Shown one piece after another: positions 8,001-17,033 of a stretch of DNA of 64,000 nt (positions are counted from its first letter, which is position 1; every line of letters begins with the position of its first letter). The position numbers were made by a program, and so were the translations under genes. The notes under the pieces are model-generated. The model searched no databases, was not told the DNA's origin, and saw only the letters and a list, made by a program, of their open reading frames with translations. The stretch comes from Nocardia terrae (GTDB taxonomy: Bacteria; Actinomycetota; Actinomycetes; Mycobacteriales; Mycobacteriaceae), in NCBI RefSeq assembly GCF_009760405.1, contig NZ_WRPP01000004.1, positions 372,001 through 436,000 on the forward strand, written 5' to 3'.

Positions 8001-9343
8001 CGGGTGGCGAAGATCCAGCCGAGCTGGCTGATCAGCACGTACAGGATGATGGCCGCGCCCATGCCCGCGAACTGCTTGAGCCGCGCGTCGATGCCCCACA
8101 GTGGCCGCAGGTCGATGCCTTCGCGGCGGATGGCCGGCAGCAGGCTCACCATCTGAACGATGACGCCGATCGTCACGCCGACGCCGAGCACCAGCAGTTT
8201 GGTGTCGCCCATCCGCACCGGATCGAGGCTGATCTCACCCGGGGTGAGGGCGTAGATCGCCAGCACGACCAGCACCACCAGGTTGTTCAGAACCGGCGCC
8301 CAGGCACCGGGTTTGAAGTTCTGGTGGGTATTGAGAATGGCCATGAGCAGCGCCGACATCCCGTAGAAGAGGATTGCGGGCAGCAGCAGGAACGCCAGCG
8401 CGGTGGTGAGCGCGGTGTTCACCTTGCCGTCGTTGGACAGGAAGATGTGGGTGGTCATCACCGGTGCGGCGGCGATGGCCAGCATGGTGCCGATGGCGAG
8501 CACCGTGCCCGCCGCGGTGACGAGTCGCCGCACGAAGGCCGCGCCGCCGTCGGGATCCTCCTTCTCCGCGCGCACCAGGGTGGGCACCACGATGGCGGTG
8601 AGCACCGCGCCGAGCAGCAGCTCGGAGATCATGGTCGGAATGGTGCTGGCGACGGTGAAGGCCGAGGCGATGGCGGGACCCAGGACGGTCAGCAACATCA
8701 GCTGTTTGCCGAAGCCGGTGATGCGGCTGACCAAGGTCGCGATGGCGATGGACCCGGAGTCGCGGACCAGCCGGGCGTTGGCGCTCTCGGCCTTCTCCTC
8801 GACCCGCTGTGCGGCGGTGGGCGGCATGGTGCGCGGAATCGGCTGGCGCGCGGGTCCGGGACGCGGGTTCGACATCGGGGGCGTCGGGTAACGCTGCTCG
8901 TTGGGAGGTATGGAGCGTGCGCCGGTGGCCGGTGCGCGATTGCCTTCGTTGCCCGGATGTCCCCAGTGGTAGCGCTCTTCGGGTGCGGCGCGTCCAGCGG
9001 CGGCGGGATCCGGTCGGCCCTGCGGTGGGCGGGGCCGGTGCATGATCGGCCCGGATTCGGGGCCGGGCGGCATCTGTCTCTGGGGACCGGTCGGTTGACC
9101 CGGATACGGCCGACCCGGATTCCCTTGCGGATTGCCGGGAACCGCGCGCTGCTGACCGGAGGGCGGCGGTCCGTACGGACCGGGTACGCGGGGCTGCTGG
9201 CCCGAGGCGGGACCCTGCGGTCCGCGCGGCGCGGGTCGTGGCGGCACGCCGCGTTCCCACGGGGCCGAGGGCGCGCGCCGCGGCGGCGGCCCGTCGGGTC
9301 CCTCGGGTCGGCCGGATGAGCGCGGCCCGCCGTACTCGCTCAC
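5069..9343 (-). CDS. murJ: MurJ/MviN lipid II flippase fused to a pseudokinase and an external C-terminal domain
   Basis: The 1424-residue protein flips lipid II across the membrane for peptidoglycan synthesis. Residues 1-190 form a proline/glutamine-rich cytoplasmic tail. The multi-helix MurJ core starts near 192 (GSIAIATLVSRITGFGKQLML) and runs to about 730. A cytoplasmic kinase-like domain follows (about 925-1165, from YRLLASHGG). Its VAIK lysine is replaced (REVALTFVD) and no DFG motif is visible, so it is a pseudokinase. One helix at 1212-1237 leads to a proline-rich linker and a discoidin-like external domain. Mycobacterial MviN has the same architecture, and its phosphorylated pseudokinase binds FhaA. 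The GTG at 9343 follows AGGAGG and overlaps the upstream stop (GTGA). Confidence 0.92.
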   Translation of the reverse strand: MSEYGGPRSSGRPEGPDGPPPRRAPSAPWERGVPPRPAPRGPQGPASGQQPRVPGPYGPPPSGQQRAVPGNPQGNPGRPYPGQPTGPQRQMPPGPESGPIMHRPRPPQGRPDPAAAGRAAPEERYHWGHPGNEGNRAPATGARSIPPNEQRYPTPPMSNPRPGPARQPIPRTMPPTAAQRVEEKAESANARLVRDSGSIAIATLVSRITGFGKQLMLLTVLGPAIASAFTVASTIPTMISELLLGAVLTAIVVPTLVRAEKEDPDGGAAFVRRLVTAAGTVLAIGTMLAIAAAPVMTTHIFLSNDGKVNTALTTALAFLLLPAILFYGMSALLMAILNTHQNFKPGAWAPVLNNLVVLVVLAIYALTPGEISLDPVRMGDTKLLVLGVGVTIGVIVQMVSLLPAIRREGIDLRPLWGIDARLKQFAGMGAAIILYVLISQLGWIFATRVSSHVDVAGPAIYQNAWALLQLPYGVIGVTLLTAIMPRLSRNAAADDTPAVVDDLGAATRLTMIALVPIVTFLTFAGPQIGEALYGYGRFGGSAGRLGEAVSWSAFTLIPYALVLIHLRVFYAREQAWTPTWIILGITSVKIALSALAPVFFSDKHVVIALGVANGLGFVSGAIIGAWLLHRSLGDLRMTNVGRTITRVGLASLAGGAVMLIVDKVLGLHRLSDSFHGIGSLVRVGLTAIVMFGVAFGLMRLLGIPEIVAITVAISRRLGITPPAPDLDLDGTPLEDIHETTLLPKPDLRAAPYYYRFDPYLDAQTMVLPVIRPDAVDSTEKTEFPYPVPQANATGRPGAPVPGPTQRSSTHHGEGGARVSDDAAGGVPAAESATAAGGGLSTDTPPPGESGGKSGGPAKSAARSGGGDQAEPENLPEGSEGTEDDHPGPETGVYEAVSPLMPPMRVESPSKRIQRGPKLTPGASVAGGRYRLLASHGGARGLKFWQALDVKLDREVALTFVDADQQATDNSGHDGPQAILSRTLRLGRINSPGLARVLDVVRGSSGGIVVAEWTPGRSLKEMAETVPSPIGAARAVRALAAAAEMAHRGGGSLSIDHPDRVRISASGDAVLAFPGTLSDSDAQSDVRGLGAMLYALITAHWPIRVAGISGTAATVGGLPLADFGPDGTPVEPRTIRPEVPFEISAVAVRSLESNKGVRTAATVQHVLEQASVVDQKTDFIPVLRLGQKPPSAPDETLADPELLAAEKERSQRMMWILVGLGVLAALVVGVIIWWLLSVFAPGSSNAPLNEQRNIGLTTSATPPPSPGASQTPAGAPATGGVPVPVTGATVFSPEGTPDNVGSVGAVLDNNPATTWRTDAYFQQFPALKKGVGVLATLGSPSKLTKVAIESPSPGTQVEIRTSPTASPTLDQTQLIGSAVLGDGTTEIPVRADQPARYVLVWITQLANNGGQFQSSLAEIRFEATP

Positions 9344-11853
9344 CGTGCCTCCTGTCGTTTCTGCTCCCGCTTGCGTGCGCGCCGGCTCTGCCGTGTCCCC
9401 GGGTCGAACCCTTCGTCTGCCGGGTCGGACTGGCCGCGGAAGCGGTGCCACAGTCGGCGACCGACCAGCAGGAGCAGCAGTGCGCACGCGCACGCGGTAA
9501 TTATTGCCAACACCTGACCGTAAGCGTTGGATCGCACGGATACCGATACCGCATTGCCGAGCGCCACGCCGTCGGGTGTGGTAAGTGCGATGGGAATGAC
9601 CAGGTTTCGGCTGTCGGAAACCTCGGTCGGGATCTGGAAGGATCGATTTCCCTTGGCGGGCAGTTGCTGTTCGCCGATATCAGTGATGTTCGTCTCGGCC
9701 GGTGCGTCGATCTTGAAGCGCACCCGGATGGCCACCGGCAGGTCGTTGCGGGCGACCAGCAGCAGCGGGCTCTGCTCGGAGGCGAGGGTGTAGACGCCGC
9801 CCGGCGGCAGCACGGTCACCGAACCGTAGAGGTTGTCCATGGTTTTGGTGGTCTGGTCCAGCCGGCGCTGGGCATTGGTGTCCGCGGCCGCGGTCCCGGC
9901 CCAGCGGTCCGACAGCGACAGCACCCGGATCAGGTCGTCGCGCAGCGGGGTGAGGAAGGCGCGCGGGCTGAGCTCCTGCTGCGGCACGTCCACCAGCGCG
10001 CTCATCAGTTCGGTGATGCGCTGCGCCTGCTGGTGGACCGGTTCGGCGAAGTGCGAGGGCACCGCCTCGTCGGCGGCGGCGCCGAGGTAGTCGAGCTCGT
10101 AGGGCTGCGGATCGGGCTGCTGGGCAAGCAGATCGGTGAACGTCCGCGCGGTGGCCAGGCCGTTGCGCAGCAGCAGATCCAGCTGTCCCAGCACCTGGGT
10201 GGCCTCGTCGCGATTGGCGCCCCACTGCTGCGGCGGCATCAGCAGCGCCGAGCGCGACCGCCCGGGCTGCGGGTTGAGCGAGGTCCAGGCGATGGCGCCC
10301 AGCGCGTCCTGCAGGCGCGCGGCGCGGGAGTCGTTGGTGACGTCGTAGCGCACTTTGTCCGGGGTGAAAGGCGGTGTCGGCGGATTGGATCCGATGGCGG
10401 CCAGCGCGGTCGCGGCCCAGATGTCGAAGGTGGCCGCGTGCAGCGTGGCGGATGCGGGCGGCGGGGTCGCGCCCGCGGCGGGCGGCACGGTGACGTCGGC
10501 GAGGTTCACCATGTCGGGGGTGCCGGGGTCCGGCGTGCCGCCCGGGGCGGCGGGGCTCTTGGTCGAGGTCAGGTTGGCCGGGCCGTCGGGCCCGGCGACG
10601 GCGTTGTCGGCGAGCACGGTGGTGGTGAAGCCATGGTGCGCGAACAGGGTGGCCCCGTCGCTGTCGACCGTGCCGGCGTCCGGAATGGCCACGCCGCGCA
10701 CCGATTTCACCGACAGCAGGTTGTCGATCAGGTCGGCGGGCGCGTTGAGCGCGCGGTCGGCCAGCGTGACGTCACCGGTGGCGGCGAGCGCAGCGGGATC
10801 GACCTGCGCGAACGGCAGTGCCACCGTGCACATTCCGGGCGCCAGCGCACGCAGCCGGTCGAGCCACGCCTTGGCGGCGTGGGTGCCGGTTCCGGCTCGG
10901 GTGGGCCCCTCCGGGTCCGACGGGCTGGCCAGCACCAGATAGTCCTTGGTCATATCCGACACGGTCAGCAGCAGATCCGGGTCGACGGCCAGGCAGATCG
11001 CGTTGACCAGGGTGCGATCGCGGCCGCTGTCCGGTTTGAGCACACTCTCCAGCGCCGACAGCAGCTGGTCGAGCCGGCCGCCCTGGGCCAGCGAGGCGGC
11101 CAGGTCGTCATCGGTGAGCTCGGCCTCGCCGTCCGGCGAGCCGGGCCGTCCCGCCACCAGCCGCGGGCGATCGGCGAGCGGCCACAGCATGGTGGTGGCC
11201 ACCGGCGGGGCGTCGACGGCGGGCGTGCCGGGTTGGGCGGCAGGGTGCTTGGGATCGGCGCCGCCGGGGACGCCGAGGACGGGCAGCAGGAAGCGGGCGT
11301 CGTCGAGCCGGGCCTGGCCGCCGTAGGCGGGCTTGCCGTTCACATTGAGCAGCAGCGGGTACACGCCGGGCGAGGTGATGTCGATCGACGAGATCCCGCT
11401 GGGCAGATCCGTTCCCGAGTGCAGCGCGACGGTGAGGCTGAACTGCTTGCGCTGTCCCGGCGTCAATCCGTCTGTGACGTCCTGGAATTCGCCGTTGACG
11501 TCGTAGTTGATCTGATCCAGCCGCAGGGTCGAGCGCAGCCCGCTGGGGCTGGTGACCGCCGCGCCGCGCTGGACGCGGACGCTGATGTCGTCCACCGGCC
11601 GGTCGCCGATATTGGTGACCGTCCCCGACACCACGAAATAGGGGTCGCTGGTGGCGGTGATGGCGGTGGGCGTGACCGAATCCAGCGACAGCTTCAGGAA
11701 TTCCGGTCTGCTGGGTTGTCCACTGCCGGTCCCGGTGGGTTCGGCGGCGGCAATGCGCGTGCCGGGACCGGGTCCGATTCCCAGTGCCGTGAGCACCGCC
11801 AGCATTACCGCGACGAGTGAAAGCAGCGTGCGCTGCGATCCCGCACGCGTCAT
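9340..11853 (-). CDS. Large exported DUF6049-type protein (Rv3909-like)
   Basis: An 837-residue protein with an N-terminal signal peptide (LLSLVAVMLAVLTALG, cleavage near AAA-EP). A long extracytoplasmic part with Ig-like stretches follows. A single transmembrane helix lies near the C-terminus (VLAIITACACALLLLLVG), with a basic cytoplasmic tail (SRRARKREQKR). It is the positional equivalent of M. tuberculosis Rv3909, between the Nudix gene and mviN. No enzymatic motif is seen. Its ATG overlaps the Nudix stop by 4 bp, and its own stop overlaps the murJ start. This tight coupling suggests a role linked to cell-envelope assembly, which is inference. Confidence 0.85.
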   Translation of the reverse strand: MTRAGSQRTLLSLVAVMLAVLTALGIGPGPGTRIAAAEPTGTGSGQPSRPEFLKLSLDSVTPTAITATSDPYFVVSGTVTNIGDRPVDDISVRVQRGAAVTSPSGLRSTLRLDQINYDVNGEFQDVTDGLTPGQRKQFSLTVALHSGTDLPSGISSIDITSPGVYPLLLNVNGKPAYGGQARLDDARFLLPVLGVPGGADPKHPAAQPGTPAVDAPPVATTMLWPLADRPRLVAGRPGSPDGEAELTDDDLAASLAQGGRLDQLLSALESVLKPDSGRDRTLVNAICLAVDPDLLLTVSDMTKDYLVLASPSDPEGPTRAGTGTHAAKAWLDRLRALAPGMCTVALPFAQVDPAALAATGDVTLADRALNAPADLIDNLLSVKSVRGVAIPDAGTVDSDGATLFAHHGFTTTVLADNAVAGPDGPANLTSTKSPAAPGGTPDPGTPDMVNLADVTVPPAAGATPPPASATLHAATFDIWAATALAAIGSNPPTPPFTPDKVRYDVTNDSRAARLQDALGAIAWTSLNPQPGRSRSALLMPPQQWGANRDEATQVLGQLDLLLRNGLATARTFTDLLAQQPDPQPYELDYLGAAADEAVPSHFAEPVHQQAQRITELMSALVDVPQQELSPRAFLTPLRDDLIRVLSLSDRWAGTAAADTNAQRRLDQTTKTMDNLYGSVTVLPPGGVYTLASEQSPLLLVARNDLPVAIRVRFKIDAPAETNITDIGEQQLPAKGNRSFQIPTEVSDSRNLVIPIALTTPDGVALGNAVSVSVRSNAYGQVLAIITACACALLLLLVGRRLWHRFRGQSDPADEGFDPGTRQSRRARKREQKRQEAR

Positions 11854-12428
11854 TGTCTGCCGTTCTCCATCCGGTCGATCAGCCGGTTGGCGACCTCGGC
11901 CAGCCTCCGCTCGTCCGCGTAGGCGAGCCGGGAGTCTAGTTCGCTCAAGGGAACCCAGGCCACCTTGGTGACCTCGACGTCGGCGTCGGAGAGCTCACCG
12001 CCGAGGCAGCGCATCAGATAGTGGTGCACGGTCTTGTGCACGCGCCGGCCCTCGGTGACGAACCAATAGTCGATGCTGCCGAGTTCGGCGACCACGGTGC
12101 CGTGGATGCCGGTCTCCTCCTGGACCTCGCGAATCGCGGTCTGCTCGGCCGTTTCGCCCTCTTCGATATGCCCCTTGGGCAGTGACCAGAGCAGCCGGCC
12201 GCGCCGGTCGGTGCGGCCGATGAGGGCGGCGCAGCGTTTTTCGCGCGGACCGTCGAGCCCATCCACGACCAGTCCGCCCGCGGAGGTCTCGCGGACGGTG
12301 CGCATGCGCGGTTTCCGTTCCGCCTCGCCGCGCTTCGCACCGGTGGATTTCGCCGCCGCCGCATTACCGGCCGAACTACGCCGCCGGGGCTGGCGGCGTC
12401 GACTGTTCGCGCGATCGGCCGGGGACAC
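11850..12428 (-). CDS. mutT4: Nudix hydrolase (MutT4-like)
   Basis: The 192-residue protein carries a complete Nudix box (GHIEEGETAEQTAIREVQEETGI) inside a standard Nudix fold. A basic, low-complexity N-terminal extension of about 40 residues precedes it. The family hydrolyses nucleoside diphosphates linked to another group; the exact substrate cannot be read from sequence. Position next to pcnA and the Rv3909-like gene matches Rv3908 (MutT4). The GTG at 12428 has no Shine-Dalgarno sequence but lies 6 nt downstream of a TAGACT -10 element, consistent with a leaderless message. It is the first gene of the coupled run into murJ. Confidence 0.88.
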   Translation of the reverse strand: MSPADRANSRRRQPRRRSSAGNAAAAKSTGAKRGEAERKPRMRTVRETSAGGLVVDGLDGPREKRCAALIGRTDRRGRLLWSLPKGHIEEGETAEQTAIREVQEETGIHGTVVAELGSIDYWFVTEGRRVHKTVHHYLMRCLGGELSDADVEVTKVAWVPLSELDSRLAYADERRLAEVANRLIDRMENGRQ

Positions 12429-12601
12429 TGCGCCAGTCTATAGGGGACGGCGCTCCAGCCCGCCCCAGCTCGGTGGCTCCTATATATACGGAGGTCTCGC
12501 AGCAGGTAGATGCCGGTCGTCGCGCGGCACGCCGGGTCGTGGCGGGCAGCGGCCGGAGGCTTTTCGGAGATCGCACCCCCTAGCGACTAAGCTGCGTTTT
12601 C
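12429..12601. promoter_or_regulatory. Divergent promoter region, two leaderless-type promoters
   Basis: These 173 bp separate mutT4 (minus) from pcnA (plus). On the minus strand TAGACT (12440-12435) lies 6 nt before the mutT4 GTG. On the plus strand TAAGCT (12588-12593) lies 8 nt before the pcnA GTG. Both fit the TANNNT -10 consensus of actinobacterial housekeeping promoters, and neither gene has an SD sequence. The run TATATATA near 12481 is the only AT-rich patch. Confidence 0.6.
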
Positions 12602-14068
<1,467 letters not shown>

Positions 14069-14077
14069 GGTTCGCGC

Positions 14078-14905
14078 CTAGAAGACGATGAGCGTCGTCC
14101 CGGCGACGATGGCCGAGCGGATCTGCGCCAGATCGAACGAACCGGTGACCCCGGGCAGGTCGGCGCTGAAAAGCACGTGGTCCCCGACTCTTTCGGCCCG
14201 GCTGATGCGCGCCTGACTGGGTAGGCCGGTCAGGGGAATCGGGTTCAGCGTCGTGAATCGCTTGGGCGCGCGCAGCTTTCGCCAGTGTGCGCGATGCACG
14301 GTGATGGACAGGACATTGTCGGTGATCTCGGCCTCGGCCAGCGCCTTGATTCGTCGTCGGCGGTGTCTGGCGAGGACGAGCCCGTCGTCGGCGGGTTCCA
14401 GCTCCCAGTCCGGCTGCCAGCTGTTGATCCACTCCAGCAGTCCCGCAAGCGATATCACGCCGTTGAGGTCGAGCTGGGAGGCGCGCACCTTGGTGGGCAC
14501 GCCGGGGATGAGCCGCACACCGTGTGCGATGACGGTCAGTTCCTCGATGGGATGCCGGTTCCAGTGCAGTCCGGTGAGCACGGTCTTGGTCTGGAAATGG
14601 GCTCCGCGCCTGCGCACCTTGAGCGTGTGCAGGGTGGCCCGCAGGTCGTGGCCCAGCAGGGTGGCGCTGACTTCCTGACCGCCGAACTGGCTGAGGATGC
14701 CCTCCGACAGCAGCGTCATGAGCACGTCGGGCATCAGCGCGGTGACCGTCCCGGCGCCGAAGTCCGCGGCAGGTTCGAGCCAGGCAGTGGTGAAGCTCGT
14801 CCACTGATCCAGCCAGCCGGGCTCGAACAGGCGTCTTCCGAGGTCCATACCCAGGTCTACCGCGCGCAGAGGTGACCAGGCCTTCGGATCGAAATACGTG
14901 GCCAT
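14078..14905 (-). CDS. Conserved hypothetical protein
   Basis: A 275-residue protein that I do not recognise with certainty. It has no signal peptide or membrane helix. It contains a basic middle segment (LARHRRRRIKAL) and a beta-rich C-terminus (ISRAERVGDHVLFSADLPG) that faintly resembles the end of DUF2993/LmeA lipid-binding proteins. That similarity is an impression only. I chose the ATG at 14905; the 21-codon extension to 14968 has no SD. A TACGCT box lies 10 nt upstream of the ATG. It is divergent from the HTH-TOBE gene and shares with it a region containing palindromes. Confidence 0.7.
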   Translation of the reverse strand: MATYFDPKAWSPLRAVDLGMDLGRRLFEPGWLDQWTSFTTAWLEPAADFGAGTVTALMPDVLMTLLSEGILSQFGGQEVSATLLGHDLRATLHTLKVRRRGAHFQTKTVLTGLHWNRHPIEELTVIAHGVRLIPGVPTKVRASQLDLNGVISLAGLLEWINSWQPDWELEPADDGLVLARHRRRRIKALAEAEITDNVLSITVHRAHWRKLRAPKRFTTLNPIPLTGLPSQARISRAERVGDHVLFSADLPGVTGSFDLAQIRSAIVAGTTLIVF

Positions 14906-14960
14906 GATTGCTTCGAGCGTACTGGTCGCCGGTGGCGACGCCAGCCCGCGAAAAGTGAAC

Positions 14961-15045
14961 AGGAACACTATTTCCTGTCATGTGATCCGTATCTACGGAT
15001 ATATACGATTATTACTTCCGCATCTGCGGGCCTATCCTTGCCCTT
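14961..15045. promoter_or_regulatory. Palindrome pair and promoter of the HTH-TOBE gene
   Basis: Two imperfectly matching palindromes share the core CCG(T/C)ATCT(A/G)CGG. The first is ATCCGTA-TC-TACGGAT at 14985-15000; the second is CCGCA-TC-TGCGG at 15018-15029. Their centres are 31 bp apart, about three helical turns. The second sits just before TATCCT (15033-15038), a TANNNT -10 box 7 nt upstream of the ATG at 15046. A further inverted repeat, AGGAA-N6-TTCCT, lies at 14971-14986 or slightly left. The layout suggests a repressor operator, possibly for the HTH-TOBE protein itself. Confidence 0.6.
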
Positions 15046-15459
15046 ATGCCCGAAATTCGGATTCGCGACGCCGCCCAGCTCCTGGGCGTCAGCGACGACA
15101 CCGTGCGCCGATGGATCGACGGCGGCACGCTGTCGGCCCGCAAGGACGAATCCGGTCGCCTGGTGGTGGACGGCGAACAGCTCGCGGCCCTGGCCGTCGA
15201 ACAGGCCCGCACTCCGCAGACCCGGATGGGTAGTGCCAGTTCGGCACGCAATCGGTTTCCCGGACTGGTCACCAAGGTGGTGACCGATACCGTGATGGCA
15301 CAGGTGGAGATGCAATGCGGACCGTTCACAGTCGTGTCGTTGATGAGCAGCGAGTCGGTGCGCGAGCTGGGCTTGCAGCCGGGGAGCGTGGCGTGGGCCA
15401 GCGTGAAGGCGACCACGGTGGTCGTGGAGACCGCGGCGGAAAGCGCCGGCGCGGCCTAG
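15046..15459 (+). CDS. HTH-TOBE molybdate-responsive regulator
   Basis: The 137-residue protein joins a MerR/excisionase-like helix-turn-helix (IRDAAQLLGVSDDTVRRWIDGG, residues 4-25) to a Mop/TOBE domain (about 67-131: VTKVVTDTVMAQVEM, later PGSVAWASVKATTVVVE). Mop/TOBE domains bind molybdate or tungstate. This small fusion precedes modA and probably senses molybdate and controls transport. There is no SD; the ATG lies 7 nt after a TATCCT box, consistent with a leaderless message. Its 3' end overlaps the proposed modA start by 67 bp. Confidence 0.85.
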   Translation: MPEIRIRDAAQLLGVSDDTVRRWIDGGTLSARKDESGRLVVDGEQLAALAVEQARTPQTRMGSASSARNRFPGLVTKVVTDTVMAQVEMQCGPFTVVSLMSSESVRELGLQPGSVAWASVKATTVVVETAAESAGAA

Positions 15460-16226
15460 GTTTCCGGTCCGGCGCGGTCCTGGCGGCGAGCGCGGCGCTG
15501 GGCGCGGGCCTGCTGGCCGGCTGCGGCTCGTCCTCCTCGACCGGCACCGATACCAAGACCATCACCGTTTTCGCGGCCGCCTCGCTCGAGCAATCCTTCA
15601 CCGCGCTGGGCAGCCAGTTCGAGAGCGCGCACCCCGGCACCAAGGTGACCTTCTCGTTCGCGGGTTCCTCGGATCTGGCGGCGCAGTTGAACAATGGCGC
15701 GCCCGCCGACGTCTTCGCCTCCGCCGACCAGGCCAATATGGACAAGGCGGTGAAGGGCGGCCGGATCACCGACAAGCCGCAGACCTTCGCCACCAATGTG
15801 CTGACCATCGTGACGCCGCCGGGCAATCCGGCGCACATCAATTCGCTGGCGGACCTGTCGCAGTCCGGGCTGCGGCTGGTGGTGTGCGCGCCGCAGGTGC
15901 CGTGCGGCTCGGCCACCAAGAAGGTGACTTCCGATGCCGGAGTGTCGATCTCGCCGGTGAGCGAGGAGTCCTCGGTGACCGACGTACTGGCCAAGGTCAC
16001 CTCGGGTCAGGCCGACGCCGGCCTGGTCTACGTGACCGACGCGGCGGGCGCGGGCGCCAAGGTGCAGACCGTGAACTTCCCGGAGTCGGCGAAGGCCGTC
16101 AACACCTATCCGATCGCCACCGTGGCCGATTCGAGGAACGCGGCCACGGCAAAGGACTTCGTCGCCCTCGTCACCGGTCCCGACGGCCAGAAGGTGCTGC
16201 AGCAGTCCGGTTTCGGTAAGCCCTGA
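15393..16226 (+). CDS. modA: Molybdate ABC transporter substrate-binding lipoprotein ModA
   Basis: The 277-residue protein has an arginine-rich N-terminus, a hydrophobic segment and a lipobox (LLAGC). The mature part begins with TITVFAAASLEQSF, the conserved ModA start, and contains FAGSSDLAAQLNNGAPADVFASAD, which holds oxyanion-binding residues. It captures molybdate outside the membrane. The GTG at 15393 follows GGGGAG with 7-nt spacing and is the only good start that keeps the signal sequence, although it overlaps the preceding gene. The stop overlaps the modB ATG (TGATG). Confidence 0.9.
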   Translation: MGQREGDHGGRGDRGGKRRRGLGFRSGAVLAASAALGAGLLAGCGSSSSTGTDTKTITVFAAASLEQSFTALGSQFESAHPGTKVTFSFAGSSDLAAQLNNGAPADVFASADQANMDKAVKGGRITDKPQTFATNVLTIVTPPGNPAHINSLADLSQSGLRLVVCAPQVPCGSATKKVTSDAGVSISPVSEESSVTDVLAKVTSGQADAGLVYVTDAAGAGAKVQTVNFPESAKAVNTYPIATVADSRNAATAKDFVALVTGPDGQKVLQQSGFGKP

Positions 16227-17023
16227 TGAAGCCCCCGGTCTGGCTGCTGCTCCCGGCGGCCATCGGCTTCGTGCTGGTGGCCGGTCCGCTGGTTGCGCTG
16301 ACCGGGGCGGTCGACTGGTCACATTTCTTCGGCCTGATCACCTCGGAGTCCTCGCGGGTGGCGCTGGAGTTGAGCCTGCGCACCTCGCTCGCCGCGGCCG
16401 TGCTGTGCGTCCTGCTGGGCGTGCCCATGGCGGCGGTGCTGGCCCGTTCGCGCTGGCGGGCGATGCCGGTGCTGCGCGCACTGGTGTTGCTGCCCTTGGT
16501 ATTACCGCCGGTGGTGGGCGGTCTGGCGCTGCTGTACCTGTTCGGCCGGCACGGTCTGGTGGGCCGGGAACTGGAGTCGATGGGCATTCGCATCGCCTTC
16601 AGCACGACGGCGGTGGTGCTGGCGCAAACCTTTGTGGCGCTGCCCTTCCTGGTGATCACGCTGGAGGGCGCCATGCGGACGGCGGGCGATCGCTACGAGC
16701 GCATCGCCGCCACGCTGGGGGCGCGGCCGTCGATCGTGTGGTGGCGGGTGACGCTGCCGCTGCTGCGCCCGGCGCTGGTCTCGGGCACCATCCTGGCCTT
16801 CGCCCGGGCGCTGGGCGAGTTCGGCGCGACGCTCACCTTCGCGGGCAGTCTGCAGGGGAAGACGCGCACCCTGCCGCTGGAGATCTACCTGCAGCGCGAG
16901 TCCGATCCCGATGCCGCGGTGGCGCTTTCCTTGCTGCTGGTCCTGGTGGCCGCGGTGATCGTGCTGGTGGCCTACCGCCGGCCCGGAATCGCCGGGGATC
17001 GGGTGGTCGGTGGTGCGAGCTAG
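16226..17023 (+). CDS. modB: Molybdate ABC transporter permease ModB
   Basis: A 265-residue integral membrane protein with five to six helices. It carries the binding-protein-dependent transport signature, the EAA loop (ERIAATLGARPSIVWWRVTLPLLRPAL), which contacts the ModC ATPase. It forms the channel of the molybdate importer. The ATG shares a base with the modA stop, so translation is coupled. The gene next downstream is not modC but a DUF885 peptidase-like gene 10 bp away. Confidence 0.93.
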   Translation: MKPPVWLLLPAAIGFVLVAGPLVALTGAVDWSHFFGLITSESSRVALELSLRTSLAAAVLCVLLGVPMAAVLARSRWRAMPVLRALVLLPLVLPPVVGGLALLYLFGRHGLVGRELESMGIRIAFSTTAVVLAQTFVALPFLVITLEGAMRTAGDRYERIAATLGARPSIVWWRVTLPLLRPALVSGTILAFARALGEFGATLTFAGSLQGKTRTLPLEIYLQRESDPDAAVALSLLLVLVAAVIVLVAYRRPGIAGDRVVGGAS

Positions 17024-17033
17024 CGTGGCTGAC

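Noticed and set aside
9238..11820. 860-codon open frame on the plus strand opposite the DUF6049 gene
   Set aside because: It is a GC-driven shadow frame. The product is a glycine/arginine/histidine-rich string without domains, while the minus-strand frame has a signal peptide, an anchor and coupled neighbours.
15315..15392. Extended modA start at the ATG 15315
   Set aside because: The extension is arginine/glycine-rich, lies inside the HTH-TOBE gene and would bury the signal peptide. The GTG at 15393 has GGGGAG at proper spacing.
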